A DNA stretch of 64,000 nt from Trichobilharzia szidati (Eukaryota > Platyhelminthes > Trematoda > Strigeidida > Schistosomatidae): the NCBI GenBank assembly GCA_944472155.2, contig OX235277.1, positions 14,952,804 through 15,016,803 of the forward strand. Reading direction: 5' to 3'. Within the stretch, counting starts at the first letter, position 1; each line of letters opens with the position of its first letter. This document shows positions 1 through 13,359 of this stretch, piece by piece. The position numbers and the translations under genes are program-made. The notes under the pieces are model-generated. The model was not told where the DNA came from. It saw only the letters and a program-made list of their open reading frames with translations, and did not search any database.

Positions 1-479
1 ACATCAATATCCAACTTGATATGTATATGTATACATATATACTGCTTAGTGAAGCCTATTAAGAAGCTGTGTTCATGATGTGGTGACTGAACGAGCTTAC
101 AAGTCACAACAATAATGTATCGATGTGATACAACATTTTGATGTTTTCACGTTTACAAACGTCACATGCCTTTTGTACGCCCTATTTGCATAGAACCTTC
201 TATTTTGTGTAATACGTCATTTTCTACTTACACGATAGAAAATAATATTGAAATGAAAACATTACCATAATATCTTTCTCTCTAACTTGTTGACGTGAAT
301 CTTGTTTTCTTGTTACTGCGAGAGAGATTGCTGTCAGACTGATTGTAAAAATAGTAAGTAAACATGAGCAAGATGAAAGTCAAAGATGAAGCAGATGACA
401 TTTTAACAACATTCTGACAATTTACTTTATGCACTAAAACAATACTGCTTTGTTCTGGTACAATCTGCTTTCTATTGAA

Positions 480-560
480 AACTGAAATTTTATTGGTTGC
501 TTAACGCGAAAACAGCTATTTAAGGGAGGACTTTGATCATTTTTCTCTCTGAGAAGAAAC
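480..560 (+). promoter_or_regulatory. Core promoter and short 5' leader of gene A
   Basis: A TATTTAA box at 517-523 lies 38 bases before the ATG, and an ATTGG (inverted CCAAT-like) motif is at 492-496. The block from the ATTGG motif through TTAACGCGAAAAC to the ATG is nearly unchanged at 26848-26913, at 42691-42761 and in the inverted copy near 29218-29285, while flanking DNA has diverged more. This supports a functional promoter with a very short leader. The start site is inferred. Confidence 0.6.
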
Positions 561-3500
561 ATGTTTTCTACTCACTTATTGGTTATTTCTCTTTTGTTTT
601 TCATTGCTGATATGCTTGTTGACGGTGAGTATAACAATATTCTAAGTGTTTATATTGCTCTAATACTTTTCACAAACTTTTGCTTTTGAAGACGTTTTAC
701 CATTTCATAATGTAATAAAATCATACTTGGAAGAAAGAATTAAAGACATTCCCTAATATAATCGAATACATCAATGAGTTTTGAAAAGAAATGCGTAAAG
801 TACGCATGAGCCAAACAATTTATTTTCAAATACAATCAGTTCAAGTGTGTTCTGCGATCTCTCTGAATCATTTTTGTACTCCTCATTGTAGGAAGTGGTT
901 TCGATTGTGAGTTAAACACTGTTTTGAATTATAATAATTATTCATTTTTCTCCACATATTACTACTTGTTATCAGGTTGAGACTGGATTAGTTCTAGTTC
1001 AACTTCCAAAAACTAAAACGAAAAAAAAAATTGATTCTAACAAATGAAACTGAATACACATGTAACAGAGCGGTTGAAACAAAATAAACATCTTCAGATG
1101 ACTTCAGACCACTTCTGCTTGACAATGATAGTCAAGTTTATCCTCATGTGCTCATATTACAACAACAGAAGGCAAGACACGAAAGCAAAGTGTATTTTCC
1201 GTTCATCAAACCGCTGTTTATATTTATATACATTGTTTGTTTTCTTCAACTAATCTCTGAGCATATGATTTAAGTTTACATGAAACGTCATAAAATAGAA
1301 CGTTTAAATACACAAAGTATTCTTTAGTTAATGCAGTATATAACCGTTTGATCAAGAAATAGAATTTTCGAATAGATATATTGTATTATGTTGCTAATAC
1401 CGTATTAAACTGGTGGAATATGTGAGAATTAAATTTCATTGGCACACATTGGCCATATCACATTATCACTATATCAATCTAAAAAGGTATGTTTTGCATA
1501 CAATTACAACGAATAGGTTCATGAATGACTAGAGTCACTTGTCGACTTCGTTCTCCTATGATGTGTCATTCATGTTGACAACCAGATTTATTGTGACTCT
1601 GTTGTGTTTACAGTGAGCATTCAATCAGAGACATTCAATCAAGGTATATAATTTTAGGCAGGCTTTGAAAATATAATCAGCGAACTATATAATAATAATA
1701 ATAGTAATTTGCTTTATTCCAGAAACAGTACTAGTGGTACAGTGTGGAATTTTGAACACATATCTACAATATGAAACACTAATATCACTTTCCAGACATT
1801 TCATCTTTTAAATCTTCCTCAGCTGAAACTATGTTGAGATTAAGTAAGTGATGTTTGTCGAATATTTCATCGAATGCTTTCATGTGGTTATCACAGAAAT
1901 GTATGTCAGCAGTAATCATCAGGGATGTTCAAAGTGAGGAATATCATGTTTGCGATTGAGAAAAGGGATTTATCAGTCGTCGAAACTTGTCGTCATTGAA
2001 AAAAGACATACATTTATCTCCTTATTATGCATTATTCCTTTGCGATTTCGTCTTGCTATAACACATATGTGGGAGACACTGCGTCATTACAACTTCAGAT
2101 GACGGTGTGACTTTTGAAATGACTTCTGTTGACAGCATATTTCATCAGAATTTTGTGTAGGGTGATAACAAATTCCTTCGTATTCTGGAAACACCGCCAT
2201 ATTATGACAAGTAGGTTGGTGAATCACATCACTTAGACGAAAACTAAAATTGAAAGGTTCCGTCGCTCACTTCATATTTTGAATAGATGCGGAAAAATTG
2301 TTTCAATGTAAGTCCACACATCATCTGTAAAATGTTTATAATTTGGGTTTTACACAATAAATTCAGTAAAGTTGCCAACATCGGTATTCCTTCTGACACT
2401 GATTTCATTTCGTTTCTCGCATATGCGAAAATAAATTTTCACGGCTAAAATCGCCAAATTTTTTGCCGTGTTCTTATAAACCGTACTTATTCACGCCTAT
2501 TTAAATCAAATATGGCATGTATTACCTCATGAGTTCAGTGAGCTTTTATTAAACAGGCGACCGCGCGAAGTCGAATTAGGAATAAAGAAACTGGCAGTAG
2601 ATAATTGGTGTTTGCAAATTTTTAGTTTGCCAGATCTGTAAATGGAAAACATGAGGTATCAATTTTAATTTGGTTAATTAAACAGTTTACTTTATTTCGC
2701 TACTGAGGGACCGCGTGTTAGAAAGTGTGTGTGCATGTATGCATTTTAGTTGGACCACTGTTTTCTAGAATTACTTGGAACATTTGAATCATTTGATGAT
2801 GAGCGTCTATGAATACGTCATTGTTTCCAGTACATATATCCTTATAGAAATGTTACCATTCCCATATGGCAGTCATTTGTATCAGAAGCTAGTATTACGT
2901 CTTGATATTTAATGGTTCAAAACACCTAAATAAGAATCTGACTTCTATTCATGATGCCATTTGTTAGGAAGCATAATGAGGTACTCTGTGAACATATCAT
3001 TTACTGACCGAACTAGTTGGCAACAGTTCGTTAGACTAAAATGTAGAATCTTAGGTGATTGATGGCTTGATATAAAATTGCTGTGTAATGAAGAAGGATA
3101 AGGTGTCTTCTATAAATTATTGCTTAGCGGTAAGACCCTTGGTGAAAATTTTGTTCTTTTCAGGTGAAAAAGAAGGTGAGGTTATATGCCTGTCTTCTCC
3201 TTGTTAATGGAATGCTGCGCCATGCAGTTCATCAAAAAAGAAAAGATGGTCCGTAATAGTGGTAACAGTCATCACTCATGCCGTAAATATGTAAATGACT
3301 TCTACCAATCAAATCAATAGATGGAAAAAAATTGGATTATATAAACGAAGTTAGAAAGTTGTGTGAGCACCCTGATATGATTATGAATAGAAAATAGTGC
3401 TCGAAGCGTCATCAGTAAATAGTATTGTATAACACTGTGTGACTTAACGAAAACAAATTCTACCCACAATGGAATTATGCTCCACCACAGCGCACAGATA

Positions 3501-6500
3501 CGCCTTGCTGATGAGTGCCAACTAGCAAGAAACCTACGTTGAAGGCTTCCTCCGGATTGCGTTCAACCACCTAGTATCATCACATCAATGTGCACCATGA
3601 TGGCGAGTTACGTGAAATGGTGGTCACATTGTAAACCTGACTGATAGAATTCAGTCTGCACCAAACAAAGGACTAGACACGTCACACTAGTTACTAGTGT
3701 TCAATCAAACTATGATAAGAATCCACTGGCGACCTTTCTTTTCTGAATCACTGTTGCTGCTAGACGAATCCAGTCTGTTATACACCCAGTTATGAAGAAT
3801 CATTGAAAAAAATAAAACGATTGAATTCATATTATGCTGACACAGTTGTCGTTCCTGACTTACACAAATGTCTTGACATAATTCATACTTTCTCACCTTC
3901 TATATGAACGTGCGTGATAATTACGTTTCTGATGAGAATATTCGAATCCGTTTTGAGAATCTGTCACACTTTTAAGAAAAGTCACACTTTCTAATGATGA
4001 ACAAAGAAAATTGTTTTATTTCATCTAACTGAAGCGTAATGTTAACTGTTCCACATCGCATAGACAAAATTGTTTCCATTGTATGTCTTCACATCAACTC
4101 AATCTAGTTCATCCGTCATTATCTGACTACAAAACAAATGAAGACTGTCCAATATATACTGAACTAAATGCTGACTGATCATTTTGAACACGACAGTTTC
4201 AAACTGCTATTCATTATTTGTAACAATTTTTTATCAGTAAGCAGTAGCTTTACATGAACCACATTCCAATTTTGTTATCAATCATTGAAATTTCTTGTGC
4301 TTAAATATTGCAGTATATCCAATCAATGGAAAGAAAGGTAAGTTTTACCGAAATTTTTCCAGTACCATCATTATATATCTGAACATATGATGTCGAAAAT
4401 GCAGTCGACTCATTTTCCCTCTGAATTTTCGCAACTTGCCAGCGTTCTATTTGAAACACAATAATTCGAGGTTTGATGATTTAAACTATGACACGTGCAG
4501 TAATTCATTGATAATTCATGTGAAATCGCTATTCTTATTAGCAACAGTAGAATATTTATCTTGAAAAATTAGTCAGCTCATGTTCACTCGAATTCTCTGC
4601 AATATGACCATTTCGATCGTAAGCTAAGGAATATGTTTCGAATGTTATCATCTTTCTATAGATACCGGTGTTAGGTGACATTTTATAATTAGTTGAGTGA
4701 TGGCCAACCACGAAATAATTGCAAACAATTACGTATTTATGGATATGTTAGAAATACAATGGATGCCAAGAAACAGCTAACCATAGTAAGAAATAAAAGA
4801 TCTATTCGCAGATACTTTATAAGTGAACATTATAACAATATTCTGTGTGAAGTAAACACTATTAAGTGTTCAGTGATTATCCTTGAGAAGAATGATTATT
4901 AATTCAGAGTTGGAGATAGTGATGAGGAATTTGTGGGCATGATTTTTTTTTACTTTCTTCCTTTTGTCGTTAACATTTTCACTTTTTGTGAATGGTGTCA
5001 TATGGTAGAAATTCAGAGCCGATCAACACTTGTCGAAGTGAATTATAATGAATCATTTTAATGTCTAAGTAGGATTTTTAGAATTTTTCTTGTGTCGTCG
5101 GTTGAGTTTCAAGTACATGGAGTGATGATAATAAGTAAAAGTGATTATGTTCTATACACCCACTGTGCGAACACTGAATTTGTAAATTGTTTTACTAAAG
5201 CTACAAAATAGTCTAGATTTCTTCAGTTTAACCATGAATTATGCATACTGTCTGTGCTCGATGACGTAAGGAGTGAAAATTATAAACACTCCATAATTAC
5301 TGGAATTCTTCATAACATATTCGCTGAGGAATTTATTCAGGGATTTATCATGATTTCACAGAAGCAGCTGTTTAGTGACATTTCATACGTGACATAATGG
5401 TTAAATATCAAAAGTAGTCAAGTCTTTGTGAATACATTGGAAATGCAATGGAAATGTGGCGTGGAGTAAAAATGTATCACTCGGAGGTCAGCGTACGAAC
5501 AATCATGGCGATAAATGAAAGATGCTTTTCCTTAGGCTTTGTAAAACATACGCCATGCCACATAACGTTTAACCCTTGAATCAAATTTCAGTAGTGTTTA
5601 ATGGTTTTCCTTTGGAAGAATGTTCATGGATATATAGGGTAGCAGAATTCTGTGTAAATATATTTGATGAGAAAACTGATCATGCAATTCTGAGCAAACT
5701 AGATGTATTCATCTGGAGTCAATTTTGTAACAGCACTGTCACTGTTTGATGCAAAAAGTGGATGGCTATATTGAAGTAAAGCGTTTTGATTTTGATTTCT
5801 GCATATTCTGAGTACACTCACTGCCAGAAATACTGTAACTAGCATGTAAACATTTATTTTTAAGGTCAAAACTGGTACGCAAACGTGGAAGGTAAATCAT
5901 CTATTTACTAAAATCATAAAGTGTTTTCACAAGAGCTTCTGGAATACTTAAGAGTAGTGAATATCAAACTGGATATTTGAAGACGAAACTAAGACACACT
6001 TCACGGACAGTTTTGAAGTGGTACACATATAAATTAGCATTGAAACAGCTAATTTGCTCCACGACCAAGCTTTTCTCAAATGTGATATGTGTTGCATCGT
6101 TAAATTGGTTATGCTGCATAAAAGTCTGTAGTCAGATAAGCATTTGTGATGGCGTCATGTGAAAGTGGATTGTAATTCACCCTATTCTCCAAAGTTAATT
6201 GACGAATAAAGATTAGAGGGATTTCTTGCCTGAAGAGTCTTAAAGAAATAAAACCTAAGCAATTTATGAAGTTCACTCTAAGAAAAGAAGTTGAAAGAAC
6301 TCAGCTGCAGTTCATGAAAGCAACTACGCAAAATGCTTTCAGTGAAATAGTGTGCAGAGTCATTCATGAATCTGTAGTTTATCCATACGGTTAATTAGAT
6401 ATAAGCTAATATTTTGTGGTTGCGATTCAATTATCTTGGATTTTCTGAAAGCTAAACTGAGTGACAAATCATTTATGAATATTTCAATTCCTGTATTCTA

Positions 6501-9500
6501 TTGTTACAAAATTTATCGAATCCGACTAATTCGACAAATTGATTTGGTGATGTCAGAGTTTATAACTAACATTTACAATGACATCTGAATGTTAGATCTC
6601 ATGAGTAAGTGCTTTGTAATTGTTAATTTACACTCCAGAAAAATAAATTAAGTAAAGATGCATGGATATAAGTTGTTATAAGTTCATATATAAAAAATTT
6701 TTTTACATATTATGTGATTGTTATTGATTGATGTTTTGTGATAAAACCATACTAGATACGCATTATCACAATGCTTCCTGTAAACACATGAACATAGTTA
6801 TATTGGTCGCTCAGTATTCGTCGTCATCAGATAATTCGAGCATCATATCAGAAGTGTGATACTGCCTACATAGAATGAATTTTTACCTTTAAATATTGCC
6901 TGTATTTATGTGTATATAATAGGTGAATATAATAAGAAATCAGTCCTCTCTCAACAGACTTGCAATCTGATAAATTTTGCAGTGTTGCGCTTCTATATTA
7001 CTCACTACTTGTTAACTACTCATAAAGATATGTTTACTTCAGAAGTAACAGGCATTTTTCTTGGCTTCTCCTGAATATAGGACGTTATTGAGAATGGCTT
7101 TACAGTGAATCAAATGTAACTGAAACGCATACCATTTAATGAAGCTGTCTCTACGTAGATTATTCATGAATTCTAAGTCATTCTGATACTGCCGTTTTCG
7201 TCGTCAGTAGTTGGTTTACCTAGAAATAAATATTCGCCAATAGATTCATCAGACAATACTTCCGCATGATGTAACATCCTTGGATTGGCAGTAAAATATT
7301 CATGGAATTGAAAGTAACTGAGTGTTGAATGAAAGCCTAATTCAGCTCGTGATTTGACCTGGATATCTTTGTCTATAATGTAGTGATTACTGTTTTAATA
7401 TTATACGGGTCGCGAATTATTCGTCGTTATCAGCTAATTCGAGCGTCATATCAGAATTGTGTTGCCACTTATATTAAATGACTTCACACATATATCGTTT
7501 TCCTGTATTAATGTGTATATAATGGGTCCTACACTGAATATGTTCTTTTTTTTTCTCTGTAAAGAAGATTATAGTGAGTCATATGATATTCCAACACATC
7601 GTGTTCATTGACTAAGGGGGTAGAATAACTATCTCTTGTCAGTTTCTTTGAGTGTGTGTGATCTTATTCTTCGTCGATTAGTATTTCTGGATGCTTTCGA
7701 AACAAAAACACTCAAAAATTATCAAATTTGAAATATCTCTGACTTTTATGTAAGTGTGAACTACGAGCAAACACTTTCAAAATGTATTACTCCAATGCAC
7801 TCTTCCTGCGAAGTAGAACTGAATGTATATACCTTTTGTTTTAATAAAAAAGATGTTCGTAAGTTTGCCGTAGAATAGTTTCACAGTATCTTAGATTCGT
7901 TCACAAAGTTCAAATTTACGTACATTTCATATTTCACGAAAGGTGTGGTGGTTAGACAATTTTGCAAAAGAAATCTCATTTCGAAGATTTTAGTCCTGAC
8001 TTCACTAGCTAATTTTCTTCAATTCAAGTATCCCTGCATATTTGTATTTGTGTATAAACTTATAAAGTTTCGTTCATATTCCATGCCAACTGCCGGAACA
8101 TCAATACTGACATGTTTGCGTAGAGTTTAATATTCAATAAACTTTTTTTTAGTGAAGGGTATCTTAAGATACTCCATGTGGACTGAAGTTACCAACCGAT
8201 AAATACGTTCGCAGTTCAAGTACATTCGGCAAAAAGTAGAAGTGGCCGTTTGGGTGAGAGAAATATTGAAGCTTATGAAAGTAAAAACTGACTTTATTGA
8301 ATTATGAATATCAAATTTGAAACATTTTATCATTATCTCGTTTAATGCTAATAAGTTTGATCATCATCAAACAATAAAGCATTTCAAAATTCCTCTACAG
8401 TAATATTATTAAATCCCCGCATACAAGATAAGCAAAATATTTCGCACACCGAATTCTCATATACACAGTGCCGTATGAATCTCAGTTCAGTAAGTGGTTA
8501 GTAAGGATTGAATTTAATGTTTGCTATTTGATCTGAAATTCAGAAATGAAATTTCTTCTTTTTTAGCCGGAAGTAAGTTGATACTTGTTTGTTTTGAAAA
8601 TACCAATCAGTAGAATTCTCCAGCCATTGACGTCCATACCTTTCTCATTTGTGTAGCAAAACACTCTATTAACTGAGTCTTTTGATCCTCCATACTTTCT
8701 GTATTGATAAAACATCTAGGTTTGAAAAAGTTTATGAGAAATCAATAAATAATACGGTGAACACATATTTTGTCACTTCCACTAAAATGTCCCAAGAAAA
8801 CGGAGAAACAGTCAGCCATATTTACCTAGGAGAATAAAATGTTCAAATCAATGCTTAAATTCCTGAATACCCGTTCCCTATAAATTCTGATAGGATGCGA
8901 ATTCGGAAAAAATAAGGAAAATAGATGTTTAGTGAGTTCAGTTTTTGGAAAGGTCATTCTCAAGTAGATATTTTCTGATGGATCAAACATTCTTGCTGAG
9001 TATTTTCCCATTCACTATTTCTCTGGATTGAGTTCTCTCAAGTTATATTCATCAATTTTCATGATTTTATATGTTGAATGACATAAGTCGAATAACTGAG
9101 TAGTTACTGAAAGGTGATTTTAGTTCTCTGACCACCATAAACAGGGACATTTTTTTTAGAAGCTTTATATAATTACGGTGGAACTGATGTCACTAGATCG
9201 ACGATCAGAAGGAGGATTTTTCTGCATCAAAATTTCTCACTGTGTTTTGGCAAATATATTTTTCAAAAACAACATGAATTTAAATAAACGATGATCCCAG
9301 CTCTCTGCTTATGGTTTAGTTGGTTTACTTTAAACTTGAAGATAGAGCCGGTAAGTAAATGAATAAACTTTTTATCAGTTAGATAAAATAATATTTGTTG
9401 ATTTCATTGCATTACAAATTGCATGGTCACCTATAGTGTGGACAGAAGTTCCTTCCTGGCTCCATATTATATGTGATAAGACACTAGATGGTACCTTCAA

Positions 9501-12500
9501 AAGGACTGCATTACCAGTTTGGGTCCATTTAGGCTGATAGGATTTTCCCATTGAATAAGTGACATAATCGTATTGAACATGAATTAGTAATAATTACAAA
9601 CTGTTCTCAACTGTAGCTACATTTACGTCTTCATTGTTGCTCAGGACTCATTGGTGAGTTCTTAAATAGATCACTTTTTATTGAAGGCCCATGATATAGA
9701 AAGTTTGTACTGAATATTTAAGAGACATGTAACTGGACGGTGAGTTTAAATAAGCGTAAATAGTAAGTTATCAAGACTGATGCCACTTAGCTAACTGAAC
9801 TGGGGTATATGACCTGGTGGAAGCATTTATTTGGCGATATCGACATCATATACTCTGACTGAAATACATCTGAAACAAATTTATGCTGAAATATTTAGAA
9901 CTTTATAAGAATTGCCCCTTTTATTTTATAAAATAGAATTTGTCAGTGAGTTAATAACCACAACTATTAAAATTTTTATGCTGAAGTTATGTGGTGATTT
10001 TTTGCTGTATAATGCATGTTGCAGTGTGACATGTACACGTTCTACAATTCTCTTGTATTTGGTTCTTCTCTCAACATGGTGTTTTTTGCTGTCTCTATTT
10101 CGTGCAGTATATTCATTTCTTATGTTCACGTCAAGACTCTTATTTGTTGCTGATGTGCTAAATTATGTATCACTTGTTATCCTTTTGGTTCACGAAATAC
10201 AATTCATGGATGATTGTTTGTAGTTATTTGACGACATTACAAATGCCAATTATTTCCCTCCTGGTCGTGTATCACAATCAAGAGGAAAGTTGGTTATAAT
10301 AATCAAGCCTGTATCAGTCCTATCTTGACTTCAAGTGCTTTACTGAGAATCTCGTTGAGAATTACTCTGTTTCCTTTATCACAAGGTAGTCATTGAGTAG
10401 GTTGTGTAAAGGTTCATGGCACTGTGCTCTATGTTGCTAAATCAGTATTCAGATTACTCTTTAGTTGATTGAATCGAACGGATGAATTCGTAGGAGGCAG
10501 GTGAGACTTATTCTGGTCTGTTTCTTACGACGATATGCGATACTTATCGTGGTATCACGTTTGTTACGCTGTCAATTTGTTCTTGGTTGTCGTCTGCATA
10601 TTACCACCTTTTTCCATTTAGCGACAAATCTATATCAAATTTTATAGTTTTCTCGGTACTCTCAATAGAACTAATAATCGTGAATACATCATGAATGTTC
10701 CTAATCTTCAGGATTGTCTTGGTGCTTATGCGAGGGGGAATTGCCGACAGTCTTGCGTTTTGAGTACTCTTATCAGCAGTCATCGTCTATCTTTTAATCA
10801 ATGGGGTAAGCGTATAGTATTCTAAGCTGTTGTTTTCATAGGGTGACATTGTTTGAAATCATTCCCTCCAGACTGGTCATACGACATGACAGCGAATTAA
10901 ACAAAGATTTGGTAAACAAAATTTAAATATGCTTTCATTTTTCAATACAGATGAGTGTGAGTCGACGAAACTTATGTACGAGAATGAAAGTTGTTTTGAG
11001 TGCACTTAGCATTTCATCTTAAAATAACTAAATCCGGAGAAAGAAAAGACGCGATCTCTTTGGCCTCCAAGATTTTTGGCTGCAATCACCTGAAATATTC
11101 AAAAACAGGTTGTAGTATTATTTTGCCATCTCTCATTTAACTCTAAAGTATGAATACTGTGGTGACGAGAAATGTGACGAATCCATAGTGAAGCTAACAA
11201 ACTGATATCTCAAGCTGTAGAGACATTATTTGACCATATTTTTAACGTACCGTGTTACATCCCACCCCAATGACAGTTCTTGTTCCTAAAAGTACAACTG
11301 GTTTTAGAACGAACCTATCTAATGATCTCTGTATTTTAAATTGCAGCCCTCGGTGAGTGACATACTGTATAATATTCGGATATATAATGTTTTTGTTTTC
11401 CAAAGTACAATTTGAAATCAAAGCAAAATAACAACTTGGCATATTCACATTGGGTTATTCTTAATAGGTGTTGGTTATTTATTATCTCTTATTATCACCG
11501 TATTCAAATTTGTTTCCAGTTTGTTTATGGCAAACTGTTGATTACCAGCATGTGATTCATAAGGCTTAAGTAGATCACTTCATTTTATTGTGATTGTGAC
11601 ATTGTACGATTCCTGATTATGCATGAATGCATCAACAATCAAGCTTGAATTAAGTGAAGATTTACCTGCATTACAGACCTTCAAAATACAAAATGAAGAC
11701 ATTTCATGTGATGATTACATTCGTACTTTCGAAACTAGAATAAACATTTTGCTTCCTTTTCACTTTCCACCAACAACTGCATGTGTAAATAGATCAATGT
11801 CTTAGTAAGTCACGAGGTCCCATAAAGCTAATTTACAAAGCAATATTACTAAAATGATATCGTATTTCACTATGTGAATATATGAGCGCAATAAAATTTG
11901 AGTGTCAAGCATTTTGATGACTGTATTAGCAAGTCCCTTATATCAGTCACTTCAGTGTGAACCTCGCTGATATAACTCAGTCAAGATAAAAAAGCATATG
12001 CTCAGCGTCTGTCAAAATTCTTTATTTTTCTTTCAATCTATTGGACAATACACTTACTCTCAGTTGCTTTAATGCTTATGTCAAGTTCATGACCCACTTA
12101 AAAGAATTGAAGTCTAAGTGAAGATGAAAGAATATGATGAGTAGTGCCTAATATATGTTTTTTCAAATGGTTGATAGAAGATGTGAGTTTCCACCTCATC
12201 ATTACTGTATGGTCTTTGATATGTTGCCATATTGCAGACAGCAGAATGCTTCCAGAGCAAACACAACTATATAACATATATCCACGTCATCATCATATAT
12301 GTCATGGATGGCAAGAATAAGAATTTATGTTACACAAATAATAATACAGATGATTTGTAGCTCAGGTGTACGTGTTGTACAAAAATAAGATCTGTGATCT
12401 TGTCAGTTCAATTGCGATGTAACTGCTTGAAGCGAAATTGAAATCTTACAAATAAAGTCAATCAAATCAGAGAACAAAAACAAAGAAAAAGAATCATGAA

Positions 12501-13229
12501 TATACTGAACCTTCCAGCATTGTTGCGTGTACAACCATCACTCTGATAAATAAATTAATCGAGAATGTGTAAATCAATGCAGTAATAAAAATTCACATAT
12601 ATTCCCTCACCTGTGTGCAGTAGAAATCAGTTGATATTTTGAGTTTAGCTTCGAAAAAAATCATCGAAATCTGATTCAAAGTGACTTGATCACAATACAC
12701 ATTGAGCATCGACACACATTTGTGCGGAGGTATTCATCAATGAAAAGTTAATAGTGATACCTCATGGTCAATGATGTGGTACGTTTACTAAACGATTCTC
12801 CAGATTTCGAAATGCTTTCAGTTCTTTACATAAATGAAGCGCTCCTTATTGTTCACTTATTTCGCGGAGACCACGTTCACTAGCAAAAATTTGTATGCCA
12901 TTGTGTGGCAGATTTCTACAGTTTTACCAAATATATTGTTTTCAACGTGTTGTGTATCCACCGCTCTGAATTGGACGACTTTTATATATCGGTTTCTGTG
13001 TATGAAATACAAGATCCCTTCTGCGATTTTGTAAGAATTACAATTGAAAACAGGCTATATTAACTAGAAATAGTTGCTGTTTATATCTTCAATACATAGC
13101 TAATATATCAAAGATTAGTAAAAAGACATATATCAAGGGATACAAGTATTTGTTTTTTCATATACAGAAGGCCGAAAAATCAGACGGACAGAGGACCAGT
13201 GGGTAAAAATCTTCAAAATGAAAATTTAA
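561..13229 (+). CDS. Micro-exon gene (MEG-like secreted protein), copy A, 11 exons
   Basis: I infer a small secreted protein of about 91 residues. Exons (GT/AG checked by eye): 561-624, 892-906, 1614-1643, 1823-1843, 3164-3175, 4314-4337, 5865-5891, 8567-8572, 9342-9350, 11347-11352, 13168-13229. Internal exons are 15, 30, 21, 12, 24, 27, 6, 9 and 6 nt, all multiples of 3, all joined in phase 1. Exon 1 encodes a signal peptide starting MFSTHLLVISLLFF. The spliced frame is open to TAA at 13227. Exon 11 gives a basic tail (GRKIRR, then WVKIFKMKI). The same exons sit in the same order in gene C, and the first four in unit B. Symmetrical micro-exons behind a signal exon are the hallmark of schistosome MEGs, which are expressed mainly in gland and oesophageal tissue and secreted. 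I cannot name the MEG subfamily. Exon 7 uses an upstream acceptor, see findings. Exon skipping would keep frame. No transcript is available to me. Confidence 0.78.
976..1435 (+). pseudogene. Broken copy of a 65-codon ORF, interrupted by an insertion (intron 2)
   Basis: It aligns with the open frame at 43167-43361 and the near-open frame at 27234-27425. Here an A-rich run near 1020 adds a base and shifts the frame. About 245 bp of unrelated DNA (about 1075-1320) then splits it. The rest resumes near 1325 and ends at the same ATGTGA. I do not recognise the protein. It cannot be a MEG exon in the normal phase, because joining it to exon 2 gives TGA at once. Confidence 0.4.
1689..1770 (-). mobile_element. 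5'-truncated LINE 3' end (CR1/Jockey-like family)
   Basis: An (ATA)n run followed by a block containing CTTTATTCCAGAAACAGTACT matches the 3' end of the LINE at 57797-61195 (CTTTATTCCAAAAACAGTACT). Units B (near 27680) and C (near 43590) read straight through this point, so they preserve the empty site. This is an insertion of only about 80 bp, typical of abortive target-primed reverse transcription. Confidence 0.65.
3372..3715 (+). repeat. Dispersed repeat with two hammerhead-like motifs (intron 5 of gene A)
   Basis: Its first half (3372-3495) matches 29716-29850 and 45131-45210. Its second half (3496-3715) matches 45668-45880. The second half carries the hammerhead-like core at 3502-3546. 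Compared with C, the first half is joined directly to the core, as if the middle had been deleted. Hammerhead motifs are known in Penelope-like elements and in schistosome repeats. Assignment to either is inference. Confidence 0.5.
3502..3546 (+). ncRNA. Degenerate hammerhead-ribozyme-like motif
   Basis: The order is stem I strand GCCTTG (3502-3507), core CTGATGA (3508-3514), stem II GTGC with loop CAACTA and GCAA (3515-3528), core GAAA (3529-3532), a tiny stem III (ACC..GT), then GTT and the other stem I strand GAAGGC (3541-3546). The CTGATGA and GAAA cores are intact. The 10.1/11.1 pair is G-A, the cleavage triplet is GTT rather than GTC, and one stem I pair is lost. This copy is probably weak or inactive. 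Confidence 0.5.
6805..7523 (+). repeat. Local duplication in intron 7 of gene A
   Basis: About 115 bp at 6805-6920 recurs at 7407-7523. Both contain ATTCGTCGT, ATCAG, AATTCGAGC and a GTGTATATAAT end. The matching place in C (near 51465) has one copy. No exon-like block is seen in it. Confidence 0.45.
9978..10223 (+). other. 81-residue hydrophobic ORF conserved in unit C (intron 9)
   Basis: An ATG-to-TAG frame of 82 codons has a counterpart of identical length at 53906-54151, with no indel between them and roughly 70% identical residues. The product would be very hydrophobic (runs such as LLYLVLLSTWCFLLSLF and YVSLVILLV). It has no clear splice context and the opposite strand is nearly as well conserved, so it may be a decayed element or chance. 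I do not recognise it. Confidence 0.2.
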
Positions 13230-13347
13230 GTGGTCAAATTCTTACTTTTTACAAGTGAAATTCACTGTGTTCTAAAATGACTTCCTTATATATCGAACGT
13301 ATTTCTTTTGTTTTTGAAATAACCCATAATCAATTTTCATTCATTAA

Positions 13348-13353
13348 AATAAA
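13348..13353 (+). terminator. Polyadenylation signal of gene A
   Basis: AATAAA lies about 120 bases after the TAA at 13227. Unit C has an AATAAA at 57698-57703 in the matching position after its stop. The last exon would then be about 200 bases in both. Confidence 0.5.
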
Positions 13354-13359
13354 TAATTC

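Noticed and set aside
13168..13205. Internal exon ending at GTGG|GTAAAA in gene A
   Set aside because: It would be 35 nt and break the 3n phase 1 pattern, and C has no matching donor. A terminal exon fits better.
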